From positions 62,001 through 126,000 of the forward strand of contig JAVBOH010000008.1 of assembly GCA_031550725.1 (NCBI GenBank): a stretch of 64,000 nt of DNA, read 5' to 3'. Origin of the DNA: UBA946 sp031550725 (GTDB lineage: Bacteria > Bacillota > Clostridia > Oscillospirales > Ruminococcaceae). Each line of letters starts with the position of its first letter. Within the stretch, counting starts at the first letter, position 1. Positions 17,808 to 25,096 of the stretch are shown here, piece by piece. The notes below the pieces were generated by a model. It saw nothing but the letters and a program-made list of their open reading frames with translations. It was not told where the DNA came from and did not search any database. Position numbers and translations under genes: made by a program.

Positions 17808-17840
17808 ATATAAGGGCAACCACATAGGGTCGCTCTTATA
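17808..17840. repeat. Hairpin related to the dispersed GGGCGA repeat
   Basis: ATAAGGGCAACC and AGGGTCGCTCTTAT form a 12-bp stem with one mismatch, in the gap before the ligase gene. It is diverged but resembles the other family members. Confidence 0.5.
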
Positions 17841-17883
17841 TTTAAAACACAAAGATATATGATTTTACAATTCTTGAAACTGT

Positions 17884-18378
17884 CTAAATCATAACACAAC
17901 CCTTATAATGCTCATCATCGGTCATAACAAATTTAGGGTTAATATCATCAAACTTATTAAACGAATAAATCCCTTTTCCACGCAGCGAATATTTGATATC
18001 AATTTCAGGTTTGCATACATTTTCCTTTGTATTATTTGTAATCAGAATAAACTCGAAATATTTTGAATCGGCATTAAAGCTTATAATGCGCTGATTATTT
18101 TCATATGAATACTGAGGTTTATAATATGTCCCAGCACCACTGCTGTAAAAGCAGTCAACAACATCTGTTTCATCACTGATAGCAATTTTAAACTCCATAT
18201 TTTTGACATTATAATAATTCGAACGTGCAACATCATTAAACACGATATCGAGCTTGTTAGACTCATCTGACAATGGTGTATTATTCACATAAAGCAGTGT
18301 TTCAACATTATGCTTGCTTTTCATTTCATGTAATATTACATATTCATTTGCCTTGCCTGTGGTATGATAAAACATCAA
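17884..18378 (-). pseudogene. 5'-decayed gene for a membrane-anchored protein of unknown function
   Basis: From TTG 18376-18378 or ATG 18373-18375 the frame gives about 164 residues, but no ribosome binding site precedes either. The same frame continues upstream without a stop through a clear hydrophobic segment (ALISFLLAFSAVFISICF) and reaches two TAA codons without meeting any start codon. The natural product was therefore probably anchored by an N-terminal helix, and the start has been lost. The remaining part is a beta-rich extracytoplasmic-looking domain (FEFILITNNTKENVCKPEID), not recognised. It could still be translated as a fragment. Confidence 0.55.
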
Positions 18379-18503
18379 TTCTGTCTGGATAATTTCGTCA
18401 TTGAAACAGATAGATATAAATACTGCTGAAAAAGCAAGTAAAAATGATATTAATGCTGTTGATTATTAAGGCTTGATAAAAAATAAGGACTGTTGCACAA
18501 GCA

Positions 18504-18544
18504 TATAAAGCGAGCGGCTACTATCAATAACCGACCGCTTTATA
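18504..18544. repeat. Imperfect hairpin TATAAAGCG...CGCTTTATA
   Basis: Outer 9-bp stem plus an inner CGG/CCG stem with two mismatches, in the gap upstream of the decayed gene. Possibly a terminator or a degenerate dispersed repeat. Confidence 0.4.
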
Positions 18545-18670
18545 TAGTTAACATGTACAAATATAATGCTTTCCAAAAATATCTCTTATTATTTCAACAA
18601 CGTGTCATAATAAAGTATATAATCATTTTTTTAGCAGATAATATATAAAAATATTAAAACAAATTTTTCA

Positions 18671-18710
18671 AATTCGGAGTTTTGTTCTTTCGCACAAAAC
18701 ATCCGAACTT
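18671..18710. repeat. Dispersed palindrome TTCGGAGTTTTGT, copy 1
   Basis: TTCGGAGTTTTGT and ACAAAACATCCGAA pair over 13 bp with one bulged A. It lies just ahead of the 46-residue gene. Matching copies are at 19241-19279 and, inverted, at 40081-40120. Confidence 0.7.
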
Positions 18711-18734
18711 CTTTCGAAAGGAATGGCTATAATT

Positions 18735-18875
18735 ATGCATGAAACAAAAGATATGTCCGAAAAAGTAAAACGTGTTATGGAAACCAAACCGGCAAAGAAT
18801 GATCCGAATGGCTCCTACACCGGAGTGCCAATTGATAAAGGTGAAACTCCTGTTCAGGATGCTGACGATTTGTAA
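18735..18875 (+). CDS. 46-residue conserved-looking small protein
   Basis: ATG 18735-18737 to TAA 18873-18875 encodes 46 residues. The C-terminal half, DPNGSYTGVPIDKG...TPVQDADDL, is a distinctive block that I recall from many small Clostridia proteins of unknown function. AAAGGA lies 12-13 bases upstream; an in-frame ATG at 18723 directly abuts that site and is less likely. The protein is acidic, soluble and has no cysteines. A very long hairpin terminator follows at once. It overlaps nothing real: an open frame on the opposite strand is a shadow. Confidence 0.78.
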   Translation: MHETKDMSEKVKRVMETKPAKNDPNGSYTGVPIDKGETPVQDADDL

Positions 18876-18880
18876 GGTGT

Positions 18881-18943
18881 AACACATATTAAATCAAAAC
18901 GAGCAGGTAATTACAACCTGCTCGTTTTGATTTAATATGTGTT
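18881..18943 (+). terminator. Very long terminator stem after the 46-residue gene
   Basis: The arms pair perfectly over about 27 bp (18881-18908 with 18916-18943) around a short loop. The stem is symmetrical enough to act in both directions. Confidence 0.85.
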
Positions 18944-19035
18944 TATATATTTGAGTTTCAGGCTGTCATCAAATAAAAAATACGTTGTCTGAACTTAATC
19001 AAACAACGTATTTATGAAGTCTGTGTAACAGACTT

Positions 19036-19112
19036 TGGTGCGCTGTAAGGGACTCGAACCCCTGACCTACTGGTTCGTAGCCAGTCACTCTATCCAGCTG
19101 AGCTAACAACGC
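19036..19112 (-). tRNA. tRNA-Arg (anticodon ACG)
   Basis: A 77-nt cloverleaf on the minus strand. Acceptor arm GCGTTGT / ACAGCGC, D arm with AGCTCAGCTGGAT, anticodon stem ACTGG / CCAGT around loop CTACGAA, T arm GGGTTCGAGTCCC, discriminator A and an encoded CCA. Anticodon ACG (read as ICG) decodes CGU, CGC and CGA. Confidence 0.97.
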
Positions 19113-19240
19113 ATCGTCAACGCATATTATTATACCATAACCGAAATACAATGTCAAGCATTTTAAATATATTTTTATTATCTTTACAAAATAAAATGGC
19201 GCCATAACATCATGACGCCAAGTTTGTAAATAAATTTCCC

Positions 19241-19279
19241 GAACTCAAAGCTTTGTTCTTTCACACAAAACATCTGACT
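19241..19279. repeat. Dispersed palindrome TTCGGAGTTTTGT, copy 2 (diverged)
   Basis: CTTTGTTCTTTCACACAAAA matches the loop and inner stem of copy 1. The similarity continues past it: GAAGAAAGAATGGTCATAAATATG here against CGAAAGGAATGGCTATAATTATG there, which includes the start region of the 46-residue gene. Confidence 0.6.
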
Positions 19280-19312
19280 ATTTGAAGAAAGAATGGTCAT
19301 AAATATGTAAGA

Positions 19313-19573
19313 TTATCTTTTTTCACAAATAAGCTTAAGTGCAGTTCGATCCTCGCCGTCAATTACTATGTTTGCAAAAGCTGGAATACAAACAAGGTCA
19401 ATTCCGACAGGAGCTAGATAACCCCTTGCAACAGCTATTGCTTTAATAGCCTGATTTGCAGCACCAGCTCCGACAGCCTGTACCTCTACGGTTTCACAAT
19501 CCCTGATTACACTTGCAATCGCACCCGCTACCGAGTTAGGCGCTGAACGTGATGAAACCTTTAAAACTTCCAT
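19313..19573 (-). CDS. spoVS: Stage V sporulation protein S
   Basis: 86 residues, the standard SpoVS length. It opens MEVLKVSSRSAPNSVAGAIA and contains VQAVGAGAANQAIKAIAVAR, near-invariant in the family. SpoVS is an Alba-like small protein needed for progress beyond stage V of sporulation. The start at 19571-19573 is chosen because AAAGGGGTG lies 7 bases before it and it restores the family N-terminus; an upstream TTG at 19582 has no site. The ymdB gene lies upstream on the same strand, the same order as in Bacillus subtilis, with a 340-bp gap. Confidence 0.95.
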   Translation of the reverse strand: MEVLKVSSRSAPNSVAGAIASVIRDCETVEVQAVGAGAANQAIKAIAVARGYLAPVGIDLVCIPAFANIVIDGEDRTALKLICEKR

Positions 19574-19913
19574 TTGGCACACCCCTTTGTGAATTATATT
19601 TTATTCATATGGTCTAAGTTTCATTACCGATTTATATCAATATTCCATGGTTCTGTCTTTTACCACTTTAATAAGCAGAAGTTTATTCAAAAAATAAAAT
19701 GCCCTTTTTCACATTTACTGGGTGACACTCAACTTATTACAAAAGTTATATTAAAATAAACAAAGCAAAAGCTATTTGTAATGAGTTGTTTTTCTGACAT
19801 ATCCATGATCTGAAGTTTTAAAGTGCACTTTAACTAATATTATAACAGGATTATACGTTTTATTATACACCTATTGTCGATAAATTACAATATATTTGGG
19901 CAACTTTGTATAT
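19574..19913. other. Gap between ymdB and spoVS
   Basis: About 340 bp with no convincing gene. It presumably contains the spoVS promoter, which in Bacillus uses sigma-H, but I could not pick out a clear sigma-H or sigma-A match. A short open frame on the plus strand is AT-rich and unconvincing. Confidence 0.4.
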
Positions 19914-20681
19914 TTATCTAACCGTTAAACGTTTAACATTGTATGCTTTTCCGCTTTTTTCGTTAAATTCCACAATTATCCCATTTAAAAATGCTGGATT
20001 TGTCGATTCTAAAAACCTAACTGGTGAATGAAGTTTCATTTTTTGTATTGCCAGTTCACTTTTTACACCTAAAACGGAATTTTCAGCTCCGCACATTCCT
20101 GCATCTGTAATATAAGCTGTATGCTCATTGATTATTGTTTCATCTGCAGTCTGAACATGAGTATGTGTACCAAAAATTCCTGTTACACGTCCTGCAAGAT
20201 ATTGTCCCATTGCTTTCTTTTCACTTGTTGCTTCCGCATGAAAATCCACAAAAATATTTGGTGTGTCAATATTTTCAAGAATATCGTCAATAACATTAAA
20301 CGGGTTATCAAGCGGCTCCATATAAACAGTTCCCATAAGGTTTATTATGGCAATCTGAACTCTGCCCATATCATAAATACAGACACCCTTGCCGACATTC
20401 CCTTGTGGATAGTTTGCAGGACGCACAATAAACTCATTTTCATCAAAATAGTCCATAATTTCCTTGCGTTTATAACAATGATTACCCGTTGTTATAACAT
20501 CAATGCCATTCGAAAAAAGGTAATTTGCAGATTGCGGCAGAATGCCATTTCCATTTGCACTATTCTCTCCGTTTGCAATAGTTATATCAATTCCATGCTC
20601 TTTTTTTATGCGTGAAAGGTTTTTTGCGACAAATTCACTTCCGTTTGTGCCAACTATATCTCCCAAAAATAATAAATTCAT
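19914..20681 (-). CDS. ymdB: YmdB-family metallophosphoesterase (2',3'-cAMP phosphodiesterase)
   Basis: 255 residues with the YmdB metal-binding motifs in order: FLGDIVG (Asp8), ANGENSANG, TTGNHCYKRKE, VDFHAEATSEK and GTHTHVQTAD. In Bacillus YmdB hydrolyses 2',3'-cyclic nucleotides and links biofilm and motility choices; it is encoded next to rny and spoVS. Here rny is absent upstream, but the ymdB-spoVS order holds. The ATG at 20679-20681 has an AAAGGAAATG site. The length matches the family (about 260). Confidence 0.93.
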   Translation of the reverse strand: MNLLFLGDIVGTNGSEFVAKNLSRIKKEHGIDITIANGENSANGNGILPQSANYLFSNGIDVITTGNHCYKRKEIMDYFDENEFIVRPANYPQGNVGKGVCIYDMGRVQIAIINLMGTVYMEPLDNPFNVIDDILENIDTPNIFVDFHAEATSEKKAMGQYLAGRVTGIFGTHTHVQTADETIINEHTAYITDAGMCGAENSVLGVKSELAIQKMKLHSPVRFLESTNPAFLNGIIVEFNEKSGKAYNVKRLTVR

Positions 20682-21062
20682 TATATCATCATTTCCTTTA
20701 CATTTAATTTAACCTGCTATCAGAAAAACAGTGTAGCTCTAATAAAAATACTTTAGGATTTTTAACTTAAAGCACAATACTGCGTTCTGATATAATTTAA
20801 TATTATACCATAAAAAAAAGAAGAATAAAACAAAATTATATTTTTTTATTTATTAATTAATGTCTGCTGAATAATAGAAAAACGCCGTAGAAACGAAGCT
20901 TCAAGATGATTTTCTATTTTTCATGTGCAAAATTTTACGCATTTATGCGAAAAAACCTTGCGCATTAATTATGACTTGTTGTTTTTTGTCAATATATTTT
21001 TGTAAAACATCGCCAAAGCAATTTGTTTAAATAGTGCAAACCTCTGAAATAATATAAAATCA
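20682..21062. other. Intergenic region upstream of divergent ymdB and reductase genes
   Basis: About 380 bp of AT-rich DNA. On the minus strand, TGGTATAAT near 20802-20810 could be an extended -10 for ymdB. No gene or clear RNA structure is seen. Confidence 0.4.
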
Positions 21063-21091
21063 TTGAAAATCGAATCAGATGGTGGTATAAT
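21063..21091 (+). promoter_or_regulatory. Promoter of the aldo/keto reductase gene
   Basis: TTGAAA (21063-21068), 17-bp spacer, TATAAT (21086-21091), about 100 bp before the start codon. Confidence 0.8.
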
Positions 21092-21118
21092 GTATACAAT
21101 TACAACTGGATATATATA

Positions 21119-21171
21119 TTGATTGTTGGTGATATTACCAACAATCACGTGTACAGCACATATAATGTGCT
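21119..21171 (+). promoter_or_regulatory. Two perfect dyads in the reductase leader
   Basis: TGATTGTTGGT / ACCAACAATCA (11 bp, 21119-21146) and AGCACAT / ATGTGCT (7 bp, 21155-21171) lie between promoter and ribosome binding site. Neither has a T tail, so they look like operator sites or mRNA-stabilising stems rather than terminators. Confidence 0.5.
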
Positions 21172-21192
21172 ATTCTGAAAGGACTTGATGAC

Positions 21193-22053
21193 ATGGGAAT
21201 GATGACGTCATTAACCGATAGCTATACCCTGTTTAACGGAGTTGAAATCCCATGTGTCGGGTTTGGAACATGGCAGGCTGAAAGCGGTGATACCGCTGAA
21301 ATTGCTGTCACCGATGCACTCAGGGCAGGATATCGTCATATTGACACTGCTGCTGCTTATGGCAATGAGGAAAGTGTCGGTGCAGGAATTAGGCGCAGCG
21401 GCATTTCAAGGCAGGATATTTTTCTTACAACAAAGCTTTGGAACAGCTCAAGGGGTTATGACGAAACTATCGCCGCCTGCGAGGACTCCATGCAAAAATT
21501 AGGCGTTGACTATCTTGATTTGTTTCTTATCCACTGGCCTAATCCACTTAAATTCAGAGCGGTATGGAAAGAAAAAAATGCTGATACATGGCGTGCTTTT
21601 GAGCATTTGCTAAGCAGTGGCAAGGTGCGCTCCATTGGTGTCAGCAACTTTTGTGTACGGCATCTTGATGCATTGCTTGAAACTGCTGATGTTATACCTC
21701 ACGTTAATCAAATACGAATTTGCCCTGGTGATATCGACGGCGATACTATCGGATTTTGCAGGAGCAGAAATATCATGCTTGAAGCATATAGTCCATTTGG
21801 CACAGGCAAGGCTTTTGAGTCGGAGATTTTAAAGGAAATTGCTGCTAAATATGGCAAAAGCGTTGCGCAGATTTGCCTTAACTGGAGCTTGCATAATGGA
21901 TTTTTACCGCTGCCAAAATCGGTTACCACTGAACGTATTATTGAAAATACTAAGGTATTTGATTTTACACTTGAACAGTCGGATATTAATTTGCTGACTT
22001 CACTTGAGGGTGAATGTGGTTTGCAGGGAAATCCTGATGAAAAGCCATTTTAA
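21193..22053 (+). CDS. Aldo/keto reductase
   Basis: A 286-residue NAD(P)H-dependent reductase of the prokaryotic 2,5-diketogluconate reductase-like group. The catalytic tetrad is complete: Asp51 and Tyr56 (GYRHIDTAAAYGNEE), Lys81 (TTKLW) and His114 (FLIHWPNP). Cofactor-binding blocks IGVSNF and PLPKSVTTERIIEN are present. It would reduce an aldehyde or ketone in the cytoplasm; substrate unknown. ATG 21193-21195 follows GAAAGGA at 9 bases. It is monocistronic, with a strong promoter, dyads in the leader and a terminator, which suggests specific regulation. Confidence 0.92.
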   Translation: MGMMTSLTDSYTLFNGVEIPCVGFGTWQAESGDTAEIAVTDALRAGYRHIDTAAAYGNEESVGAGIRRSGISRQDIFLTTKLWNSSRGYDETIAACEDSMQKLGVDYLDLFLIHWPNPLKFRAVWKEKNADTWRAFEHLLSSGKVRSIGVSNFCVRHLDALLETADVIPHVNQIRICPGDIDGDTIGFCRSRNIMLEAYSPFGTGKAFESEILKEIAAKYGKSVAQICLNWSLHNGFLPLPKSVTTERIIENTKVFDFTLEQSDINLLTSLEGECGLQGNPDEKPF

Positions 22054-22102
22054 TGTTGGTATAGTTAATGATGCTTTTGTTAATCATGAATAAAGTTTAT
22101 GT

Positions 22103-22147
22103 ATATCCGTTACAATTGATTTATACAGTTGTAACGGATATTTTTTG
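22103..22147 (+). terminator. Terminator after the reductase gene
   Basis: 13-bp stem ATATCCGTTACAA / TTGTAACGGATAT, followed by TTTTTT. Confidence 0.9.
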
Positions 22148-22173
22148 TAAATGGAAATGTTATCAAAATCCGC

Positions 22174-22202
22174 TTGACTATAATGTTGCATTCTGATATA
22201 AT
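22174..22202 (+). promoter_or_regulatory. Distal promoter of the pseudokinase gene
   Basis: TTGACT (22174-22179), 17-bp spacer, TATAAT (22197-22202). It would give a leader of about 245 nt that contains a 9-bp stem GAACAATTC / GAATTGTTC near 22234-22262. Confidence 0.75.
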
Positions 22203-22373
22203 ATTAAGGTTATAGCATTATTTAATGCGTACTGAACAATTCCGTTTTTCACAGAATTGTTCGTCAAAGCGGATTTTATCTGCTAACGGCGTTTTTGAAT
22301 TATTCAGCATACATTATTTAAGCTGTAATTATTACAAAGAGAATACAATTTATATACAATTCAGCTAAAACGA

Positions 22374-22402
22374 TTGACATTGTGCCAAATTGCTGTTATC
22401 AT
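22374..22402 (+). promoter_or_regulatory. Proximal promoter of the pseudokinase gene
   Basis: TTGACA (22374-22379), 17-bp spacer, TATCAT (22397-22402), about 50 bp before the ATG. Confidence 0.65.
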
Positions 22403-22455
22403 TACCTTGTACAAGAACTTATACGATATTTTATATGAAAAGGAGCAAGTTATAT

Positions 22456-24315
22456 ATGGAATTAAATCTATGCTATGGTTGCATGGAGCCGAAAAATAAT
22501 GACTTTATATGTGAACACTGCGGTTATAATCATAATGCTCCTTATCTCCCGTCATATTTAGCCCCCGGTACTGTTCTTAATGAACGTTATGTTATCGGCA
22601 AGCTTAAGTCCTATAACGGCGAGGGTGCACTGTACATCGGTTTTGATATTATCACAAATACTAAGGTTCAGATTAAGGAATATATGCCTGATGCTCTTTG
22701 CAAAAGAGAAAAGGGCAGCAATGTTGTCACTGTAAACCAGAACTATATGGCTCAGTATAAGAATTTTATGTCTGAGTTTGTGGAACTTAACAAGGTTTTA
22801 TCAAAGATGCGTACGCTTAATCATATTAATGCTGCTATTGATATGTTTGGTGACAATAACACAGGTTATGTTGTGTTTAATCTGCTTGAGGGCATTACAC
22901 TGGGGGAGTACTTAAAAAAACACGCTGGTGAGCTTTCATGGGAGGAAGCCAAAAAGCTTCTTCCTCCGCTTTTCACAACACTTTCTCTTGTTCATAATGC
23001 GGGAATTCTCCACAGGGGACTTTCACTTGAAAACATAATTATTACCGAAAAGGGTGACCTTAAGTTAACAGGTTTTAGCATTGCTGATGCCAGAACTGCA
23101 AACACTGAGCTTGCCTCGGAAATTTATACAGGCTATGCTGCTCCTGAGCAGTATAATTCAACTAACTGGCAAGGCACTTGGACTGATGTTTATGGCATTT
23201 CAGCTTTGTTATACCGAATTTTAACAGGTACAACTCCTGTTGATGCTGCAAACAGAATGGCTAATGACACATTGCTTGAGCCTGCTCTTATTAACAAGAA
23301 TATACCACGAAATGTTTCTAAGGTTATTATGAATGGTATGCATATGTCCGGTGATGTTCGTATTCAAACTGTTACCGAGCTTGTTACACAGCTTTTTGAA
23401 CAACCTGAATATAATTCTGTAAGGTTATCTTCATCAAGCACACAGACTATTCTTATTCCTAAGCAGAGCGGCTCTAACGGCGGCGGTAACAGAAAACCTG
23501 CTCAAAAGAAAAAACGCACCAGCAGAAAGGTAGTGTTTTTTGCTGCTGTTGCTATTTCATTATTTATTGGTATGGCAGGTCTTATAATACTGCTTATCTC
23601 ACTTGACGATACAAGCGGCAGAACTTCTCCAAGAAGTACAGGTAATGTTTCCGGTATTGTTACAGAAACATCCGAAATTGAAACCTTGCCTATTTTGACT
23701 GCATCTCAAACAGAAAAACAGACTACAACGGCTAATCCATCTAGCGCATCACCTAATGCAACATATTATTTCATGAATGACCTTACTGGTATGTATTATG
23801 ATTTAATAAAGAACTCCAGCACTTACAGCAGTCTTGTTTTTGTACCTGAATTTGAATACAACGATGAGGTTGCTAAGGGACTTGTTTTCTGGCAGTCGAT
23901 TGAGAAAAACGAAAGCTATGAAAACGGTACGGAGCTTAAGATTAAGGTTAGCCGTGGTCCGAAATATATTACAATACCTGAATATATCAGCCTTAATAAA
24001 AAGGATTATTTTAATACCCTTAATGAACTTGGTATTAAGTATGAAGAAAAGGAAGTTGAAACTTCCGAAGTTCTTGAGGGATATGTTGTTAAGCTTAGTA
24101 AGGATGCAGGGCAAAAAATTGATGCCGAGGAAGGCGAAATTCTGACAGTTTATGTTGCGAAAAAGCCACCTGAAACTACTACGGTTACTACAACTGAAAC
24201 TACTGCAAAGACATCCAAAACTTCAAAGTCAACTAAGAAACAAACTGAAACCGCTTCTGATATTATCGAGGATACAGGCATTCAGTCCGAGATTTTGGTT
24301 ACTTTTTATGATTAA
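22456..24315 (+). CDS. Membrane-anchored zinc-ribbon pseudokinase with PASTA repeats
   Basis: 619 residues from ATG 22456, chosen for AGGAG 10 bases upstream. Order of parts: a zinc knuckle (Cys6, Cys9, Cys19, Cys22), a serine/threonine kinase-like fold (about 42-315), a basic Ser/Gly linker, one membrane helix (about 358-382), a Thr/Ser-rich stretch, PASTA-like repeats (about 435-570) and a Thr-rich tail. The ATP lysine (Lys74, VQIKEYMP) and GYAAPEQY are kept. The catalytic HRD reads HRG (Gly188) and the metal-binding DFG reads GFS (Gly206), so both essential aspartates are missing. PASTA domains bind muropeptides in PrkC/StkP kinases. This is probably a wall-sensing adaptor rather than a kinase. 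Confidence 0.85.
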   Translation: MELNLCYGCMEPKNNDFICEHCGYNHNAPYLPSYLAPGTVLNERYVIGKLKSYNGEGALYIGFDIITNTKVQIKEYMPDALCKREKGSNVVTVNQNYMAQYKNFMSEFVELNKVLSKMRTLNHINAAIDMFGDNNTGYVVFNLLEGITLGEYLKKHAGELSWEEAKKLLPPLFTTLSLVHNAGILHRGLSLENIIITEKGDLKLTGFSIADARTANTELASEIYTGYAAPEQYNSTNWQGTWTDVYGISALLYRILTGTTPVDAANRMANDTLLEPALINKNIPRNVSKVIMNGMHMSGDVRIQTVTELVTQLFEQPEYNSVRLSSSSTQTILIPKQSGSNGGGNRKPAQKKKRTSRKVVFFAAVAISLFIGMAGLIILLISLDDTSGRTSPRSTGNVSGIVTETSEIETLPILTASQTEKQTTTANPSSASPNATYYFMNDLTGMYYDLIKNSSTYSSLVFVPEFEYNDEVAKGLVFWQSIEKNESYENGTELKIKVSRGPKYITIPEYISLNKKDYFNTLNELGIKYEEKEVETSEVLEGYVVKLSKDAGQKIDAEEGEILTVYVAKKPPETTTVTTTETTAKTSKTSKSTKKQTETASDIIEDTGIQSEILVTFYD

Positions 24316-24330
24316 TTTTTAAAACAAAAT

Positions 24331-24376
24331 AAATGTGTCTGTACGATAAATGAAAATTCGTACAGACACATTTTTT
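24331..24376. terminator. Bidirectional terminator between pseudokinase and tcdA genes
   Basis: 16-bp stem AAATGTGTCTGTACGA / TCGTACAGACACATTT, flanked by A-rich and T-rich runs, between convergent genes. Confidence 0.9.
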
Positions 24377-24380
24377 ATTT

Positions 24381-25082
24381 TTATATAATATCTTTAATTA
24401 CTTCCCCTGCTAAAATAAGTCCCGCAACGGATGGCACAAATGCTACACTTCCAGGGACTATTTTCTTTGCTGTAACTTCATCGGACGGCAGTGGTGTCAA
24501 AGCAATAGCTTTTGAATACACGACCTTGCAGTCCTTTATATCACGTTTCCGAAGTTCATAGCGCATTACTCTTGCTAATGGACAAACACTGGTTTTATAT
24601 ATATCCGTCACCTCAAAGGAAAGTGCATCAAGCTTATTCCCTGCTCCCATACTGCATATTATCGGCACTCCTGCTTTCTTTGCCCTTACAACAAGTTCGA
24701 TTTTTGATGTCACTGTATCAATTGCATCAATTATGTAATCGTATTGTGAAAAATCATATTCATCGGCATTTTCAGGTGTATAAAAACAAGCATATGTATT
24801 TACTACTGCATCAGGATTTATCTCTTTTATGTGTTTTTTCATGACATCAACCTTTAGCTGTCCGACTGTATCAAGTGTTGCTACTAGCTGACGGTTTATG
24901 TTTGTTATCGAAACTGTGTCGTTGTCAAACAAATCAAGTGTGCCTATTCCTGTTCGTGCCAAGGCATCTGTGCAGTGTCCGCCGACGCCGCCTATTCCGA
25001 ATATGGCTACCCTTGCTTTTGACAATCGCTCCATTCCTTCTTTTCCGATAAGAAGCTCCGAACGTGAAAATTGGTTTAGCAT
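24381..25082 (-). CDS. tcdA: tRNA threonylcarbamoyladenosine dehydratase
   Basis: A 233-residue E1-like ATP-dependent enzyme that cyclises t6A37 in tRNAs. The nucleotide-binding loop GIGGVGGHCTDALARTG, the NINRQL block, and the DAIDTVTSK and GAGNKLD motifs are typical of TcdA/CsdL. The start MLNQFSRSELLIG at 25080-25082 matches family N-termini and has AAGGATG about 9 bases upstream; a longer frame up to 25142 would overlap the preceding gene. It lies 14 bp after the membrane-protein gene, so they are probably co-transcribed. Confidence 0.92.
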   Translation of the reverse strand: MLNQFSRSELLIGKEGMERLSKARVAIFGIGGVGGHCTDALARTGIGTLDLFDNDTVSITNINRQLVATLDTVGQLKVDVMKKHIKEINPDAVVNTYACFYTPENADEYDFSQYDYIIDAIDTVTSKIELVVRAKKAGVPIICSMGAGNKLDALSFEVTDIYKTSVCPLARVMRYELRKRDIKDCKVVYSKAIALTPLPSDEVTAKKIVPGSVAFVPSVAGLILAGEVIKDII

Positions 25083-25096
25083 ATGTATTTTCATCC

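Noticed and set aside
18654..18887. A 77-codon minus-strand open frame over the 46-residue gene
   Set aside because: It lacks a ribosome binding site, its composition is non-coding, and the plus-strand frame has a recognisable conserved block.
18999..19205. A 68-codon minus-strand open frame
   Set aside because: It runs through the tRNA-Arg gene and is explained by it.
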